Shown here piece after piece: positions 33,805 to 40,470 of a stretch of DNA of 64,000 nt (position 1 is the first letter of the stretch; the number at the start of each line of letters is the position of its first letter). The position numbers and the translations under genes were made by a program. The stretch spans positions 1-64,000 of IMG/VR virus record IMGVR_UViG_3300029787_000001. One strand, given 5' to 3'. The stretch is from a virus. The notes under the pieces were generated by a model. It was not told where the DNA came from and made no database searches. It saw only the letters and a program-made list of their open reading frames with translations.

Positions 33805-34251
33805 ATGTGTAGCCTACCCAAAGAGTATGACACGGGACCATTCGCCGAGAGGACGATGGTTTATCGAGGACGCAACTCGCGCTACTTCAACATCGCTCGC
33901 AAGGCTGCACTCTGCTCTGAGCAGACTGATTACAAGCACGGCGCCGTGTTGGTGAAGGGGGGCTCCGTAATCAACACAAGTTGCAATAAGAATCGGCTTG
34001 TCTCCTTTGGCTCCCGTTTCTGCACTGAGCACGAGGGAACACCAACTCTGCATGCGGAGTTGGGAGCTATTCTCGGACTTGACCGGAGCATCACAGAAGG
34101 CGCTTCTATCTATGTCTGCCGTGTTGGGAAAGATAATGGCTTTCGCCTTTCAAAGCCCTGCTCCATGTGTCACCAAGCAATGATTCATGTTGGGATCAAA
34201 AGGGTGTTTTGGTCTATTGATAACTACTCTTGCGCCATGGGGAAACTATGA
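33805..34251 (+). CDS. Cytidine/deoxycytidylate deaminase-like protein
   Basis: 148 residues from ATG 33805 behind GGGAGAGACA. T-L-H-A-E-L-G-A-I provides the zinc-binding His and catalytic Glu, and P-C-S-M-C-H-Q-A the two Cys ligands, as in CDA-fold deaminases. The G-A-V-L-V-K-G-G-S strand fits the fold. dCMP to dUMP would serve ThyX, but tRNA or base editing cannot be excluded. Confidence 0.85.
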   Translation: MCSLPKEYDTGPFAERTMVYRGRNSRYFNIARKAALCSEQTDYKHGAVLVKGGSVINTSCNKNRLVSFGSRFCTEHEGTPTLHAELGAILGLDRSITEGASIYVCRVGKDNGFRLSKPCSMCHQAMIHVGIKRVFWSIDNYSCAMGKL

Positions 34252-34646
34252 GACGTTGCGGCATTTGCGGCGAGCCCGGTCATTACCGAAGCACCTGCAC
34301 CAATAAAAGCACGGCAGGCAGCAAGCCCTCGATCAAGAAGGCAAAGTCTGTCAAGCCCATTGCTGACGAGTTTGAAGAGGACGACGGAGATTACGAAGAG
34401 ACTCTTTGTGATGAGTTTTGGCGTCCACTCAAGAAGGAAAAGAAGAAGAAAGTCATCCTCTGTTCTGTTTGTGGAGATGAAGGGCACAATGCGGCAACCT
34501 GCTATTACAGCAAGCCACCGCCTGATGTTCTTGGACCCACGATTATGGAATGTGGACACTTTACTTGGTGGATGGAAGACGGTGAATGCTCTCGCTGCAA
34601 CCAACGCCAGAAGCTAAGAGAACAATCCTATGAAGCAGCAGCATAA
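34248..34646 (+). CDS. Zinc-knuckle (CCHC) protein
   Basis: 132 residues from ATG 34248 (ATGA overlap). Two C-x2-C-x4-H-x4-C knuckles: C-G-I-C-G-E-P-G-H-Y-R-S-T-C near the start and C-S-V-C-G-D-E-G-H-N-A-A-T-C near residue 77. A further C-G-H-F...C-S-R-C is near residue 105. These knuckles usually bind single-stranded RNA or DNA. An acidic linker and a poly-Lys stretch separate the two. Related knuckle genes lie at 43257 and 44261. Confidence 0.8.
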   Translation: MRRCGICGEPGHYRSTCTNKSTAGSKPSIKKAKSVKPIADEFEEDDGDYEETLCDEFWRPLKKEKKKKVILCSVCGDEGHNAATCYYSKPPPDVLGPTIMECGHFTWWMEDGECSRCNQRQKLREQSYEAAA

Positions 34647-34658
34647 GGAGAACTAACA

Positions 34659-34748
34659 ATGAGCTTTTGTAAAAATTGCCAATTGAAAACAATCCACATT
34701 GTTGGAATTGTATTTGCTCTTGGTGTTATGTTGCTTGAATTTATTTAG
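34659..34748 (+). CDS. 29-residue membrane peptide
   Basis: M-S-F-C-K-N-C-Q-L-K-T then one transmembrane helix I-V-G-I-V-F-A-L-G-V-M-L-L. TAAGGAGAACTAACA upstream is a good ribosome-binding site. The paired Cys sit just before the membrane. Confidence 0.55.
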   Translation: MSFCKNCQLKTIHIVGIVFALGVMLLEFI

Positions 34749-34759
34749 GAGAACGAAGA

Positions 34760-34951
34760 ATGAAAGTCGGTGACCTTGTTAAACTTTCTCACATTGACTA
34801 CCCTCAGTACGTGAACCTGAAGGGGATTTTGATGGAAGAGGTTTTTCCACAAAAGTGGAAGGTTTACATCAAGGGCAAGATGCATCCTTACCTCGTCCAT
34901 CAAGTAAGCTTCGCCAACCACTGGAGAACGAATGATTCACATCACAGGTAA
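34760..34951 (+). CDS. Small VGD-family protein
   Basis: 63 residues, M-K-V-G-D-L-V-K with the GGAGAACGAAGA leader. L-K-G-I-L-M-E-E-V and W-K-V-Y-I are core strands. The C-terminus overlaps the tilS start by 20 bases. Confidence 0.7.
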   Translation: MKVGDLVKLSHIDYPQYVNLKGILMEEVFPQKWKVYIKGKMHPYLVHQVSFANHWRTNDSHHR

Positions 34952-35528
34952 GATCCCAAGAAGAGTTGCTGTCGCTGTAAGTGGCGGCATTGACTCTATG
35001 GCAGCCCTCGACTTTCTTCGCAGGGCTCATGATGTTGTTGTGTTGCACTACAACCACGGCACACCTTATGCTCCAAAGGCAGAGGCTCTTGTTCGTGCCT
35101 ATTGCATGAAGCACAAACTAACCATCGTCATCGGAAGATGCGAGGAAGAGATGCCCGATGGCGTTTCCCCTGAAGCGTGGTGGCGAGAAAAACGTTACAA
35201 GTTCTTTGAAGAAGCAACAACTTCGCCCATTGTCACGGCACACCACCTTGACGATCAGGTTGAGAACTGGATCTTCACAAGTCTCAATGGTAACCCATTC
35301 TTGATCCCGCACAAGCGCGATCAGTTCATCCGACCTTTCTTGACCACAGAGAAGCGAGACTTTACGATGTGGTGCATTCGCAAAGAAGTGCCAACGATCA
35401 GCGATCCCAGCAATGGAGACTATCGCTACAGGCGCAACTACATTCGCAATGTAATGATGCCGCACGTCACACACATCAATCCCGGCATCAAGAAAGTAGT
35501 GAAGAAGAAAGTCCTTGACAGCATGTGA
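34932..35528 (+). CDS. tilS: tRNA(Ile)-lysidine synthase-like PP-loop protein
   Basis: 198 residues. A-V-A-V-S-G-G-I-D-S-M-A-A-L is the PP-loop ATP site; L-H-Y-N-H-G-T and A-H-H-L-D-D-Q-V-E-N are the TilS motifs; G-D-Y-R-Y-R-R-N-Y-I-R-N is the TilS R-N-x-I-R block. The enzyme changes C34 of tRNA-Ile(CAU) to lysidine so that it reads AUA. It is the short form without the C-terminal domain. A CAU tRNA lies 560 bases downstream. Confidence 0.85.
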   Translation: MIHITGKIPRRVAVAVSGGIDSMAALDFLRRAHDVVVLHYNHGTPYAPKAEALVRAYCMKHKLTIVIGRCEEEMPDGVSPEAWWREKRYKFFEEATTSPIVTAHHLDDQVENWIFTSLNGNPFLIPHKRDQFIRPFLTTEKRDFTMWCIRKEVPTISDPSNGDYRYRRNYIRNVMMPHVTHINPGIKKVVKKKVLDSM

Positions 35529-35543
35529 TCGCCCGGTTAAGTT
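35515..35543 (+). promoter_or_regulatory. Promoter in the tilS end
   Basis: TTGACA, 17 bases, TAAGTT, then ACAAGAGTAAGGAG. Confidence 0.75.
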
Positions 35544-35565
35544 ACAAGAGTAAGGAGAGAGACAC

Positions 35566-35736
35566 ATGACCACTGACGAACTGCGACACAACTATGCCGA
35601 CGCCTTCATCGCCCTTGTGATGGATGGTGCTGAGGGAAGCGCCCTCGATGTTCATCACCGCGATGCGATCATTCTCGCACTACAGGATGCGATCGAGTTC
35701 TTCTCGGCGGCTGAATACGGCACCGAGATTTCTTAA
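35566..35736 (+). CDS. Small acidic helical protein
   Basis: 56 residues: M-T-T-D-E-L-R-H-N-Y-A-D-A-F-I-A-L-V-M-D then A-I-I-L-A-L-Q-D-A-I-E-F-F. Two amphipathic helices; ends E-I-S like the next gene's Q-I-S. AAGGAGAGAGACAC upstream. Confidence 0.6.
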   Translation: MTTDELRHNYADAFIALVMDGAEGSALDVHHRDAIILALQDAIEFFSAAEYGTEIS

Positions 35737-35744
35737 ATAAATCC

Positions 35745-35773
35745 TTGACAGCAGACGACCACCCGGTTAGATT
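35745..35773 (+). promoter_or_regulatory. Promoter
   Basis: TTGACA, 17 bases, TAGATT. Confidence 0.75.
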
Positions 35774-35807
35774 AACAGAGTCCCAAGAGGACAAGGAGAC
35801 AAAGCAA

Positions 35808-35957
35808 ATGAGCATCGAACTTATGCAGCAGATTTCTAACATTCTCACCACCACTATCCTTTTCTATGCCACCCTGATTGGCATGTGCTCCCTTGTCATT
35901 GTGCATGAGGCGCGGAAGTTCATCAATGGACTCCCGACTCCCCGTCAGATTTCTTAA
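35808..35957 (+). CDS. Single-pass membrane peptide
   Basis: 49 residues from ATG 35808. I-L-T-T-T-I-L-F-Y-A-T-L-I-G-M-C-S-L-V-I spans the membrane, then a basic tail A-R-K-F. Start follows AAGGAGACAAAGCAA. Confidence 0.55.
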   Translation: MSIELMQQISNILTTTILFYATLIGMCSLVIVHEARKFINGLPTPRQIS

Positions 35958-35965
35958 AAAAACAC

Positions 35966-35994
35966 TTGACAGCCGCTACCCTGTCGGTTAGATT
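35966..35994 (+). promoter_or_regulatory. Promoter
   Basis: TTGACA, 17 bases, TAGATT, then ACAGGGGTAAGGAGG. No clear start codon before the next promoter 50 bases on; it probably adds to tRNA expression. Confidence 0.65.
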
Positions 35995-36043
35995 ACAGGG
36001 GTAAGGAGGAAGACAGCGACCTCCCGACGCAAAAAAAACGCAC

Positions 36044-36072
36044 TTGACAAGCCGCGCCCTCCCGGTTACAAT
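36044..36072 (+). promoter_or_regulatory. tRNA promoter
   Basis: TTGACA, 17 bases, TACAAT, 14 bases before the tRNA. Confidence 0.8.
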
Positions 36073-36086
36073 AGGAGGGACACCAC

Positions 36087-36163
36087 GGGGAGATAGCTCA
36101 ATTGGTCAGAGCATCAGTCTCATAAACTGCCGGTTCCGAGTTCAAGTCTCGGTCTCCCTACCA
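36087..36163 (+). tRNA. tRNA with CAT anticodon (Met or Ile2)
   Basis: 77 bases with encoded CCA. Acceptor GGGGAGA/TCTCCCT, D arm GCTC...GAGC, loop CTCATAA, T arm CCGAG-TTCAAGT-CTCGG. The base pair at position 27-43 is a T-C mismatch. The same loop occurs in elongator Met and in Ile2 tRNAs; the tilS gene nearby favours Ile2 (AUA reader), not proven. Confidence 0.92.
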
Positions 36164-36225
36164 TCTTAACACTATAGGTGTTGTCCCTACCTTAAAAGGG
36201 GCGCTCATAACTACAAGGAGAAAAT

Positions 36226-36429
36226 ATGAGTACCACTATCACCAGCAGCCTTATCCGCGAGGCAACCTTCGACGCCAACAGCCGCACGCTTACGGTCGTC
36301 CTCAACAGCGGTCGCGAGTACACCTATCAGGGTGTCGATCAGTCAGTCTACCAGGGTCTCGTCTCTGCTGACTCTGCCGGTCGCTTCTTCAACAAGAACA
36401 TTGTTGGTAAGTTCACGACCTCTTCCTGA
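36226..36429 (+). CDS. KTSC-domain protein
   Basis: 67 residues. S-S-L-I-R-E-A-T-F-D-A-N-S-R-T-L-T-V, G-R-E-Y-T-Y-Q-G-V and S-A-G-R-F-F-N-K-N-I form the KTSC domain, known in phages and bacteria and sometimes linked to lysyl-tRNA synthetase. AAGGAGAAAAT precedes the ATG. It lies between two tRNAs. Confidence 0.85.
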   Translation: MSTTITSSLIREATFDANSRTLTVVLNSGREYTYQGVDQSVYQGLVSADSAGRFFNKNIVGKFTTSS

Positions 36430-36437
36430 TAAAGGAA

Positions 36438-36465
36438 AGCCCCGCCCCCGGCTTTGTAGGGGGCT
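36438..36465 (+). terminator. Hairpin between KTSC gene and tRNA-Arg
   Basis: AGCCCC pairs with GGGGCT; alternatively CCCCC/GGGGG within. No T-run, so it may serve processing rather than termination. Confidence 0.4.
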
Positions 36466-36468
36466 CAC

Positions 36469-36544
36469 GCACCTATAGCTCAATTGGAAGAGCATCGGTT
36501 TTCTACACCGAGGGTTGAGGGTTCGAGTCCTTCTGGGTGTACCA
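36469..36544 (+). tRNA. tRNA-Arg(TCT)
   Basis: 76 bases, CCA encoded. Acceptor GCACCTA/TGGGTGT, D arm GCTC...GAGC, anticodon stem TCGGT/ACCGA, loop TTTCTAC. Reads AGA, a codon used often in the AT-rich phage genes. Confidence 0.93.
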
Positions 36545-36597
36545 TTTAGCCGACTCTGGGCTTTATCAGAGAACAAATAAAAAGGAAACAGAAAGTA

Positions 36598-36750
36598 ATG
36601 CGTAACATTATGATTCTCGCAGCCGCCATCATGGTAGGTTGTGGAGACAAGGACGAGGACACTGGCAGCGACACTGCCGAGGCTCAGGACACCGACGATG
36701 GTGGAGAGCCAGAAGACACTGGTGGGGAAGACACCGCTGTCGTAGAGTAA
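36598..36750 (+). CDS. Small Asp-Thr-Gly-rich lipoprotein
   Basis: 50 residues. M-R-N-I-M-I-L-A-A-A-I-M-V-G-C is a short signal peptide with lipobox; the mature part is a D-T-G/E-rich acidic chain (E-D-T-G-S-D-T-A-E). Such tails are common on surface lipoproteins of Myxococcota and relatives, a hint to the host, not proof. Confidence 0.7.
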   Translation: MRNIMILAAAIMVGCGDKDEDTGSDTAEAQDTDDGGEPEDTGGEDTAVVE

Positions 36751-36758
36751 GTAAGAAG

Positions 36759-36787
36759 CCGCTGGCACACCGGTTAAAGTGTGCCAC
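36759..36787 (+). repeat. 29-base repeat with hairpin, copy 1
   Basis: GGCACAC-CGGTTAAA-GTGTGCC hairpin within CCGCTGG...CCAC. Identical to the copy at 36991; a third copy of 26 bases is at 53290. Confidence 0.85.
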
Positions 36788-36990
36788 ACATGCTCACCAC
36801 CAACATAGGGTCCGAGTAGGTACAGGGAACTGGCTTCAGCGCTAATGCTGACTAAGATGATCCAGTAACGGAAACAACGCTCACCCGTGAGCGGGTCATG
36901 CTAATGATGTTGGAAACAATGTATAGGACAAGTTGATCACTTGTCCGAAAAGACGCCTAACAGAGATTAGGAGTGTCCCTGACATTGCAA

Positions 36991-37019
36991 CCGCTGGCAC
37001 ACCGGTTAAAGTGTGCCAC
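36991..37019 (+). repeat. 29-base repeat with hairpin, copy 2
   Basis: Perfect match to copy 1, ending 5 bases before tRNA-Gln. Could be a processing signal for the tRNA. Confidence 0.85.
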
Positions 37020-37024
37020 TTTAT

Positions 37025-37100
37025 TGGGACGTGGCGCAATTGGTAGCGCATCGGTTTTTGGCACCGAGGGTTGTAGGTTCGAGTCCTACCGTCCCAGCCA
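37025..37100 (+). tRNA. tRNA-Gln(TTG)
   Basis: 76 bases, CCA encoded, discriminator G. Acceptor TGGGACG/CGTCCCA, D arm GCGC...GCGC, loop TTTTGGC, T stem GTAGG/CCTAC. Confidence 0.93.
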
Positions 37101-37116
37101 CTTAAGAGGAAATAAC

Positions 37117-37218
37117 ATGAGCACAGTAGAGTTATGTTTTGGAATTTTGATTTCTGCAACGGTCATTATTGCCGTGATTCAGTACAAACTTTCAGAGTCT
37201 CCCGATCGTCGTAAATAA
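37117..37218 (+). CDS. 33-residue membrane peptide
   Basis: M-S-T-V-E-L-C-F-G-I-L-I-S-A-T-V-I-I-A-V-I then a charged tail. AAGAGGAAATAAC upstream. One membrane span. Confidence 0.55.
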   Translation: MSTVELCFGILISATVIIAVIQYKLSESPDRRK

Positions 37219-37224
37219 AAACAC

Positions 37225-37253
37225 TTGACACCCGCACCTCTCCGGGTTACAAT
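37225..37253 (+). promoter_or_regulatory. tRNA-Leu promoter
   Basis: TTGACA, 17 bases, TACAAT, 13 bases before the tRNA. Confidence 0.82.
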
Positions 37254-37266
37254 AGAGAGGACACAA

Positions 37267-37352
37267 GCCAGCGTGGTGGAATGGTATACACAGCAGACTC
37301 AAAATCTGCCGGTCTTATGACCTTGCGAGTTCGAGTCTCGCCGCTGGTACCA
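37267..37352 (+). tRNA. tRNA-Leu(CAA)
   Basis: 86 bases, class II with a long variable arm (GGTCTTATGACC). Acceptor GCCAGCG/CGCTGGT, loop CTCAAAA, T arm GCGAG-TTCGAGT-CTCGC, CCA encoded. Confidence 0.93.
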
Positions 37353-37375
37353 CTTTTCAAACAGGATAAAGCAAA

Positions 37376-37768
37376 ATGGGCATTTTTATCGTAACAGCAA
37401 CTCACACGGACGACGATTATAAGCGTCCCCACGTAAGCAGTGAAACTGCGATGGCCACTTCTCACGAAGACGCTGTTGTGCGTGCAGTAGAGTTCTATCT
37501 TGAAAGGCTCGATGGTGGCTATTCTTTCGATTACCACAATCCATCAGGGTTCAATAAGGTAATCGAGCAGCACCGAAACAGCCCACAGACTCTATTCTCA
37601 GCACTTTACGATTACTTTGAGAGCAACCCAGAAGGAATGTTTACTGGCGAGTTTGTCCCAGAAACCCTAAATGTGACCATTAGCGAAAACGAACACGTCC
37701 CGCTTGATACAAAGCCAATCCTATCTATGGTTGACGAGGTTTCTCGTTACATCAGAGAGGAAATGTAA
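37376..37768 (+). CDS. Hypothetical protein between tRNAs
   Basis: 130 residues. G-I-F-I-V-T-A-T-H-T-D-D-D opens with a strand; H-E-D-A-V-V-R-A-V-E-F-Y-L-E-R-L is a helix; the end S-M-V-D-E-V-S-R-Y-I-R-E is helical. Family not recognised. It uses a weak upstream A-rich site. Confidence 0.65.
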   Translation: MGIFIVTATHTDDDYKRPHVSSETAMATSHEDAVVRAVEFYLERLDGGYSFDYHNPSGFNKVIEQHRNSPQTLFSALYDYFESNPEGMFTGEFVPETLNVTISENEHVPLDTKPILSMVDEVSRYIREEM

Positions 37769-37782
37769 CAATAGAATATTTT

Positions 37783-37858
37783 GGGTCTATAGCTCAATTG
37801 GCAGAGCATCGGACTTTTAATCCGCAGGTTCTGGGTTCGATTCCCAGTGGACCCACCA
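37783..37858 (+). tRNA. tRNA-Lys(TTT)
   Basis: 76 bases, CCA encoded. Acceptor GGGTCTA/TGGACCC, loop CTTTTAA, T arm CTGGG-TTCGATT-CCCAG. Confidence 0.94.
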
Positions 37859-37877
37859 TTTAAAATAAGGAGAAGAG

Positions 37878-38402
37878 ATGTTTAAGAAAGTTTTGGCATG
37901 CATATTGTGCCTGGGGTTGTCAACAGCCGCATACGCTCAGGCGCCCGTAGCCGAGGATGCAGACGCATCTAAGATGGACTGGAATACTCGCAAGGGCATC
38001 CGGTTTGGATACAACTATGCAAACAAGGCAGATGAGTCAGACAAGCTTCAGAGCCCACACATGTTTGTGATTGGCTTTGAGATGCAGCAGACAATGGACG
38101 GCGATTCGTGGCTCGACTTGCTTTTTATTCAGAACTTGACCATCAGTGGTTTGGACCAAAGTGTTGTTCTTCCATCTGGAAACGCGCTTGTCGGATTTGA
38201 AATCAAAGATGCACTACAGTTGGCAGTGGGCGCTAACGCCACTATCGTTGATCCTTCTGATGAGGACCACTATGTACATCTTGTTACTGCGGTCGGGTGG
38301 ACGCAGGATGCGGGAATCTTCAGCGTCCCAGTTCATCTTATCTTTGTCCCAGATGTCAATGACTATTATAGGGTTGCAGTTACTACCGGGATTAACTGGT
38401 AG
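37878..38402 (+). CDS. Exported, possible outer-membrane beta-barrel protein
   Basis: 174 residues. Signal peptide K-K-V-L-A-C-I-L-C-L-G-L-S-T-A-A-Y-A with cleavage after A-Y-A. The mature chain alternates hydrophobic and polar residues (R-F-G-Y-N-Y, F-V-I-G-F-E-M, H-L-V-T-A-V-G-W) and ends in Gly-Ile-Asn-Trp, an aromatic C-terminus fitting BamA-type insertion. It may mask or replace a receptor. A terminator follows. Confidence 0.7.
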   Translation: MFKKVLACILCLGLSTAAYAQAPVAEDADASKMDWNTRKGIRFGYNYANKADESDKLQSPHMFVIGFEMQQTMDGDSWLDLLFIQNLTISGLDQSVVLPSGNALVGFEIKDALQLAVGANATIVDPSDEDHYVHLVTAVGWTQDAGIFSVPVHLIFVPDVNDYYRVAVTTGINW

Positions 38403-38422
38403 TCATTGTAAATAACCGCAGG

Positions 38423-38446
38423 GAGGCACGGGTTTACAGGTGCCTC
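38423..38446 (+). terminator. Terminator-like hairpin
   Basis: GAGGCAC pairs with GTGCCTC across a 10-base loop; AACTTTTG follows. Separates the exported protein from tRNA-Glu. Confidence 0.6.
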
Positions 38447-38453
38447 AACTTTT

Positions 38454-38528
38454 GCTCCCATAGTTTAGCGGTTAGAATGCCGGCTTTTCACGCCGGAGGT
38501 CGGGGTTCGATTCCCCGTGGGAGTACCA
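38454..38528 (+). tRNA. tRNA-Glu(TTC)
   Basis: 75 bases, CCA encoded. Acceptor GCTCCCA/TGGGAGT, anticodon stem CCGGC/GCCGG, loop TTTTCAC, T stem CGGGG/CCCCG. Confidence 0.94.
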
Positions 38529-38533
38529 TTTTT

Positions 38534-38609
<76 letters not shown>

Positions 38610-38617
38610 CTTTCCAC

Positions 38618-38646
38618 TTGACACCGTCAGCCCCTCCGGTTACAAT
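38618..38646 (+). promoter_or_regulatory. tRNA-Pro promoter
   Basis: TTGACA, 17 bases, TACAAT, 24 bases before the tRNA. Confidence 0.82.
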
Positions 38647-38670
38647 AGAGGGGAGGCACAGAACACTTAT

Positions 38671-38745
38671 CGAGAACAACGCGCGGGGTGTGCGGCCAGT
38701 TTTGGGTACTGGAAGTGCCGGGTTCAACTCCCGGGTTCTCGACCA
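38671..38745 (+). tRNA. tRNA-Pro(TGG)
   Basis: 75 bases, CCA encoded. Acceptor CGAGAAC/GTTCTCG, D stem CGCG/TGCG, anticodon stem CCAGT/ACTGG, loop TTTGGGT with G37 as in Pro tRNAs, T arm CCGGG-TTCAACT-CCCGG. Position 8 is A rather than T. Confidence 0.88.
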
Positions 38746-38774
38746 TTTAACCTTTATTGAGATTGAGATAACAA

Positions 38775-38996
38775 ATGAGCAAGATTAGTATCCCACTCAC
38801 ATCACTGCTCCTGGCAGGATGCCCAGTAGCAATGGCTTTCGATCAGCCCACACTACCAGAATGCGTAATCGATCGGTGTGAAGAAAAAGTTTGCACAGTC
38901 GAGACACCAGAGGGCACAGTCGAGATTGCCAAGAAGAGGCACTATCAAGAGGGCACGCCAGTTGTGTGTCCGCTTTGGCTGATTGACCCCCGGTGA
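38775..38996 (+). CDS. Small exported Cys-rich protein
   Basis: 73 residues. Signal-like start I-P-L-T-S-L-L-L-A-G-C with a possible lipobox, then A-M-A as a rival cleavage site. Mature part has C-V-I-D-R-C-E-E-K-V-C and a final C-P-L-W, so disulphides are likely in the periplasm. Confidence 0.65.
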   Translation: MSKISIPLTSLLLAGCPVAMAFDQPTLPECVIDRCEEKVCTVETPEGTVEIAKKRHYQEGTPVVCPLWLIDPR

Positions 38997-39006
38997 CATT
39001 CCGTGA

Positions 39007-39035
39007 CTTGACAGGCGCCCTCCAACGAGCTACAT
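39007..39035 (+). promoter_or_regulatory. Promoter
   Basis: TTGACA, 17 bases, TACATT, then ACAAGAGTAACAGGGAGA. Confidence 0.85.
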
Positions 39036-39058
39036 TACAAGAGTAACAGGGAGACAGA

Positions 39059-39265
39059 ATGTTTAAGGTCGGCGATGTCGTAAGAGGCAACACAGTTGAC
39101 ACCAGTCTATCAACTGCGTCCCAGAGAGCCTCCACTGGAATCATCACCAAGATCGATGAATGTGGTGCGATTTCGCTGTGTTGGCTTTTTGGTAAAGTCA
39201 AGTGCAAGGGCAAAGAGTTTGGCGGCTTTAGGAAACAAGAACTTGAACTGGTGAGCGAAGCATGA
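39059..39265 (+). CDS. Small VGD-family protein
   Basis: 68 residues, M-F-K-V-G-D-V-V-R, then T-G-I-I-T-K-I, I-S-L-C-W-L-F and L-E-L-V-S-E-A. A typical member, first of a pair. Confidence 0.72.
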   Translation: MFKVGDVVRGNTVDTSLSTASQRASTGIITKIDECGAISLCWLFGKVKCKGKEFGGFRKQELELVSEA

Positions 39266-39444
39266 AAGTCGGTGACCTTGTGAAGTTTACTGCCGGGTTC
39301 GCTGGCGCTGAGCGCCGGCAACGCGGCATTGTCGTTTGTTTTGATAATGACAATGACCCAGTGGTTTTGTGGCTTGGTTCAGGGTGGAACGGCTACCGTG
39401 AGGCAAATTTTCGCAATCACATTGCAGTGCTTTCTGAGGCGTAG
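39262..39444 (+). CDS. Small VGD-family protein
   Basis: 60 residues, M-K-V-G-D-L-V-K-F, R-G-I-V-V-C-F, V-V-L-W-L and I-A-V-L-S-E-A. ATGA overlap with its twin upstream. Confidence 0.72.
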   Translation: MKVGDLVKFTAGFAGAERRQRGIVVCFDNDNDPVVLWLGSGWNGYREANFRNHIAVLSEA

Positions 39445-39478
39445 CGAACTACTTATTGCCTCAAAGTAGGAGAGTAAA

Positions 39479-39562
39479 ATGGACAGAGACCTCATGGCTG
39501 ATATCGGCGTAGTAGCCACAGTAATCAGCATGTTTTTCATTGTAACAATCTTTATGTGCTGA
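39479..39562 (+). CDS. 27-residue membrane peptide
   Basis: M-D-R-D-L-M-A-D-I-G-V-V-A-T-V-I-S-M-F-F-I, one span. AGTAGGAGAGTAAA is a strong ribosome-binding site. Confidence 0.5.
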   Translation: MDRDLMADIGVVATVISMFFIVTIFMC

Positions 39563-39580
39563 TTGAAAACTATTTAGGTT

Positions 39581-40405
39581 ATGTGGCGCTCTGTTGTTTT
39601 AACCTTACTACTACAATCACAACCAAGTTGGCTGGAAATAGGCGACGCTCAATCGCGCTGTAGCCTCCAAGGTTGTCTTGTTGAGGCAACAACAACAAAG
39701 CCAATCCCACAAACAATCGAGAACATAGTAAAAGAACAAACATCGGTTTTCTATGAAGAAGACCGATTTTTTCTACATTATGATCTCCGCAAAAGGATTA
39801 GAGATTTCTTACAGGAACACCCAAACCAAACAAGATTCATCATTACAGGCTGGACTGATGGCTGCGGAGAACACGATTACAACAAAGAGCTATCCAGAAA
39901 GAGAGCAGATGAAGTTGCACGTTACATAATGCAACTTAGAAGGGGTGCTCTTGTAGAGTTGCGCTGGGTTGGAGAAGCAACTGGAAAACACACGATTAGA
40001 GCCCGTAGAGTGGATGTCGCTGTGCTGAAAAAAGCACAACAAACAATCACACCCCCCAAGATTATTTATGATTATTATTTGATCGATGCAAGTGGCTCTA
40101 TGTCCGGTCCTAAATGGAATAAGTGGACTAACGCTATCGCTTATTGGCGAAAGCCGACCTCCAAAGTTTATGTTTCTTCTTCTGGCTACATTCCTGCTTG
40201 GAGCATTCTACAAAACATTGGACCTTATGGTTCTACCGAGATTTGGCTGTCCTTGTGGAGCGTTCTTGATGAAATGAGCGCTGGGCAGACTTTGGTTGTG
40301 ATCAGCGACTTTAACTCTGAAGTTCCGCTTTCTGGACGAGAGCGTGAAAGGATCAGCCAGAAGGCACGCACCAGAGGGGTGAGGATCGACTACGTGAGAC
40401 TGTGA
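39581..40405 (+). CDS. Exported OmpA-like plus von Willebrand A fusion protein
   Basis: 274 residues. A short hydrophobic N-terminus suggests export. Residues about 60-155 form an OmpA-like peptidoglycan-binding domain: F-F-L-H-Y-D-L, F-I-I-T-G-W-T-D-G-C-G, N-K-E-L-S-R-K-R-A-D-E-V and R-R-V-D-V-A-V. Residues about 165-270 are VWA: Y-L-I-D-A-S-G-S-M-S-G gives D-x-S-x-S of the metal site, and T-L-V-V-I-S-D-F-N-S the later strand. The VWA part is shorter than usual. The joint design suggests a cell-wall-anchored binding protein, unusual for a phage. Confidence 0.75.
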   Translation: MWRSVVLTLLLQSQPSWLEIGDAQSRCSLQGCLVEATTTKPIPQTIENIVKEQTSVFYEEDRFFLHYDLRKRIRDFLQEHPNQTRFIITGWTDGCGEHDYNKELSRKRADEVARYIMQLRRGALVELRWVGEATGKHTIRARRVDVAVLKKAQQTITPPKIIYDYYLIDASGSMSGPKWNKWTNAIAYWRKPTSKVYVSSSGYIPAWSILQNIGPYGSTEIWLSLWSVLDEMSAGQTLVVISDFNSEVPLSGRERERISQKARTRGVRIDYVRL

Positions 40406-40427
40406 CAAAGATCGTAGCGATTAGCCC

Positions 40428-40456
40428 TTGACAGACTCGACCCGGTCGGTTACATT
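40428..40456 (+). promoter_or_regulatory. Promoter with upstream GACAAAGATCGTAGC element
   Basis: TTGACA, 17 bases, TACATT. The 15-base element lies at 40404-40418, ten bases before the -35 box. Confidence 0.85.
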
Positions 40457-40470
40457 ATGAGGGAGGAGCA

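Larger units (their letters stand above)
36751..37024 (+). ncRNA. Structured non-coding stretch between two identical repeats
   Basis: About 270 bases with no gene. It holds several perfect hairpins: CGCTCAC/GTGAGCG at 36878-36893 and GGACAAGT/ACTTGTCC at 36926-36946, plus CCTAA/TTAGG near 36953-36972. It is framed by two copies of a 29-base repeat. No tRNA T arm is seen here. I read it as a candidate structured RNA or a tRNA-array spacer that persisted by duplication. Confidence 0.45.

Noticed and set aside
36751-37024. CRISPR array
   Set aside because: Only two repeat copies 232 bases apart with an unrelated structured segment between, and no cas gene.
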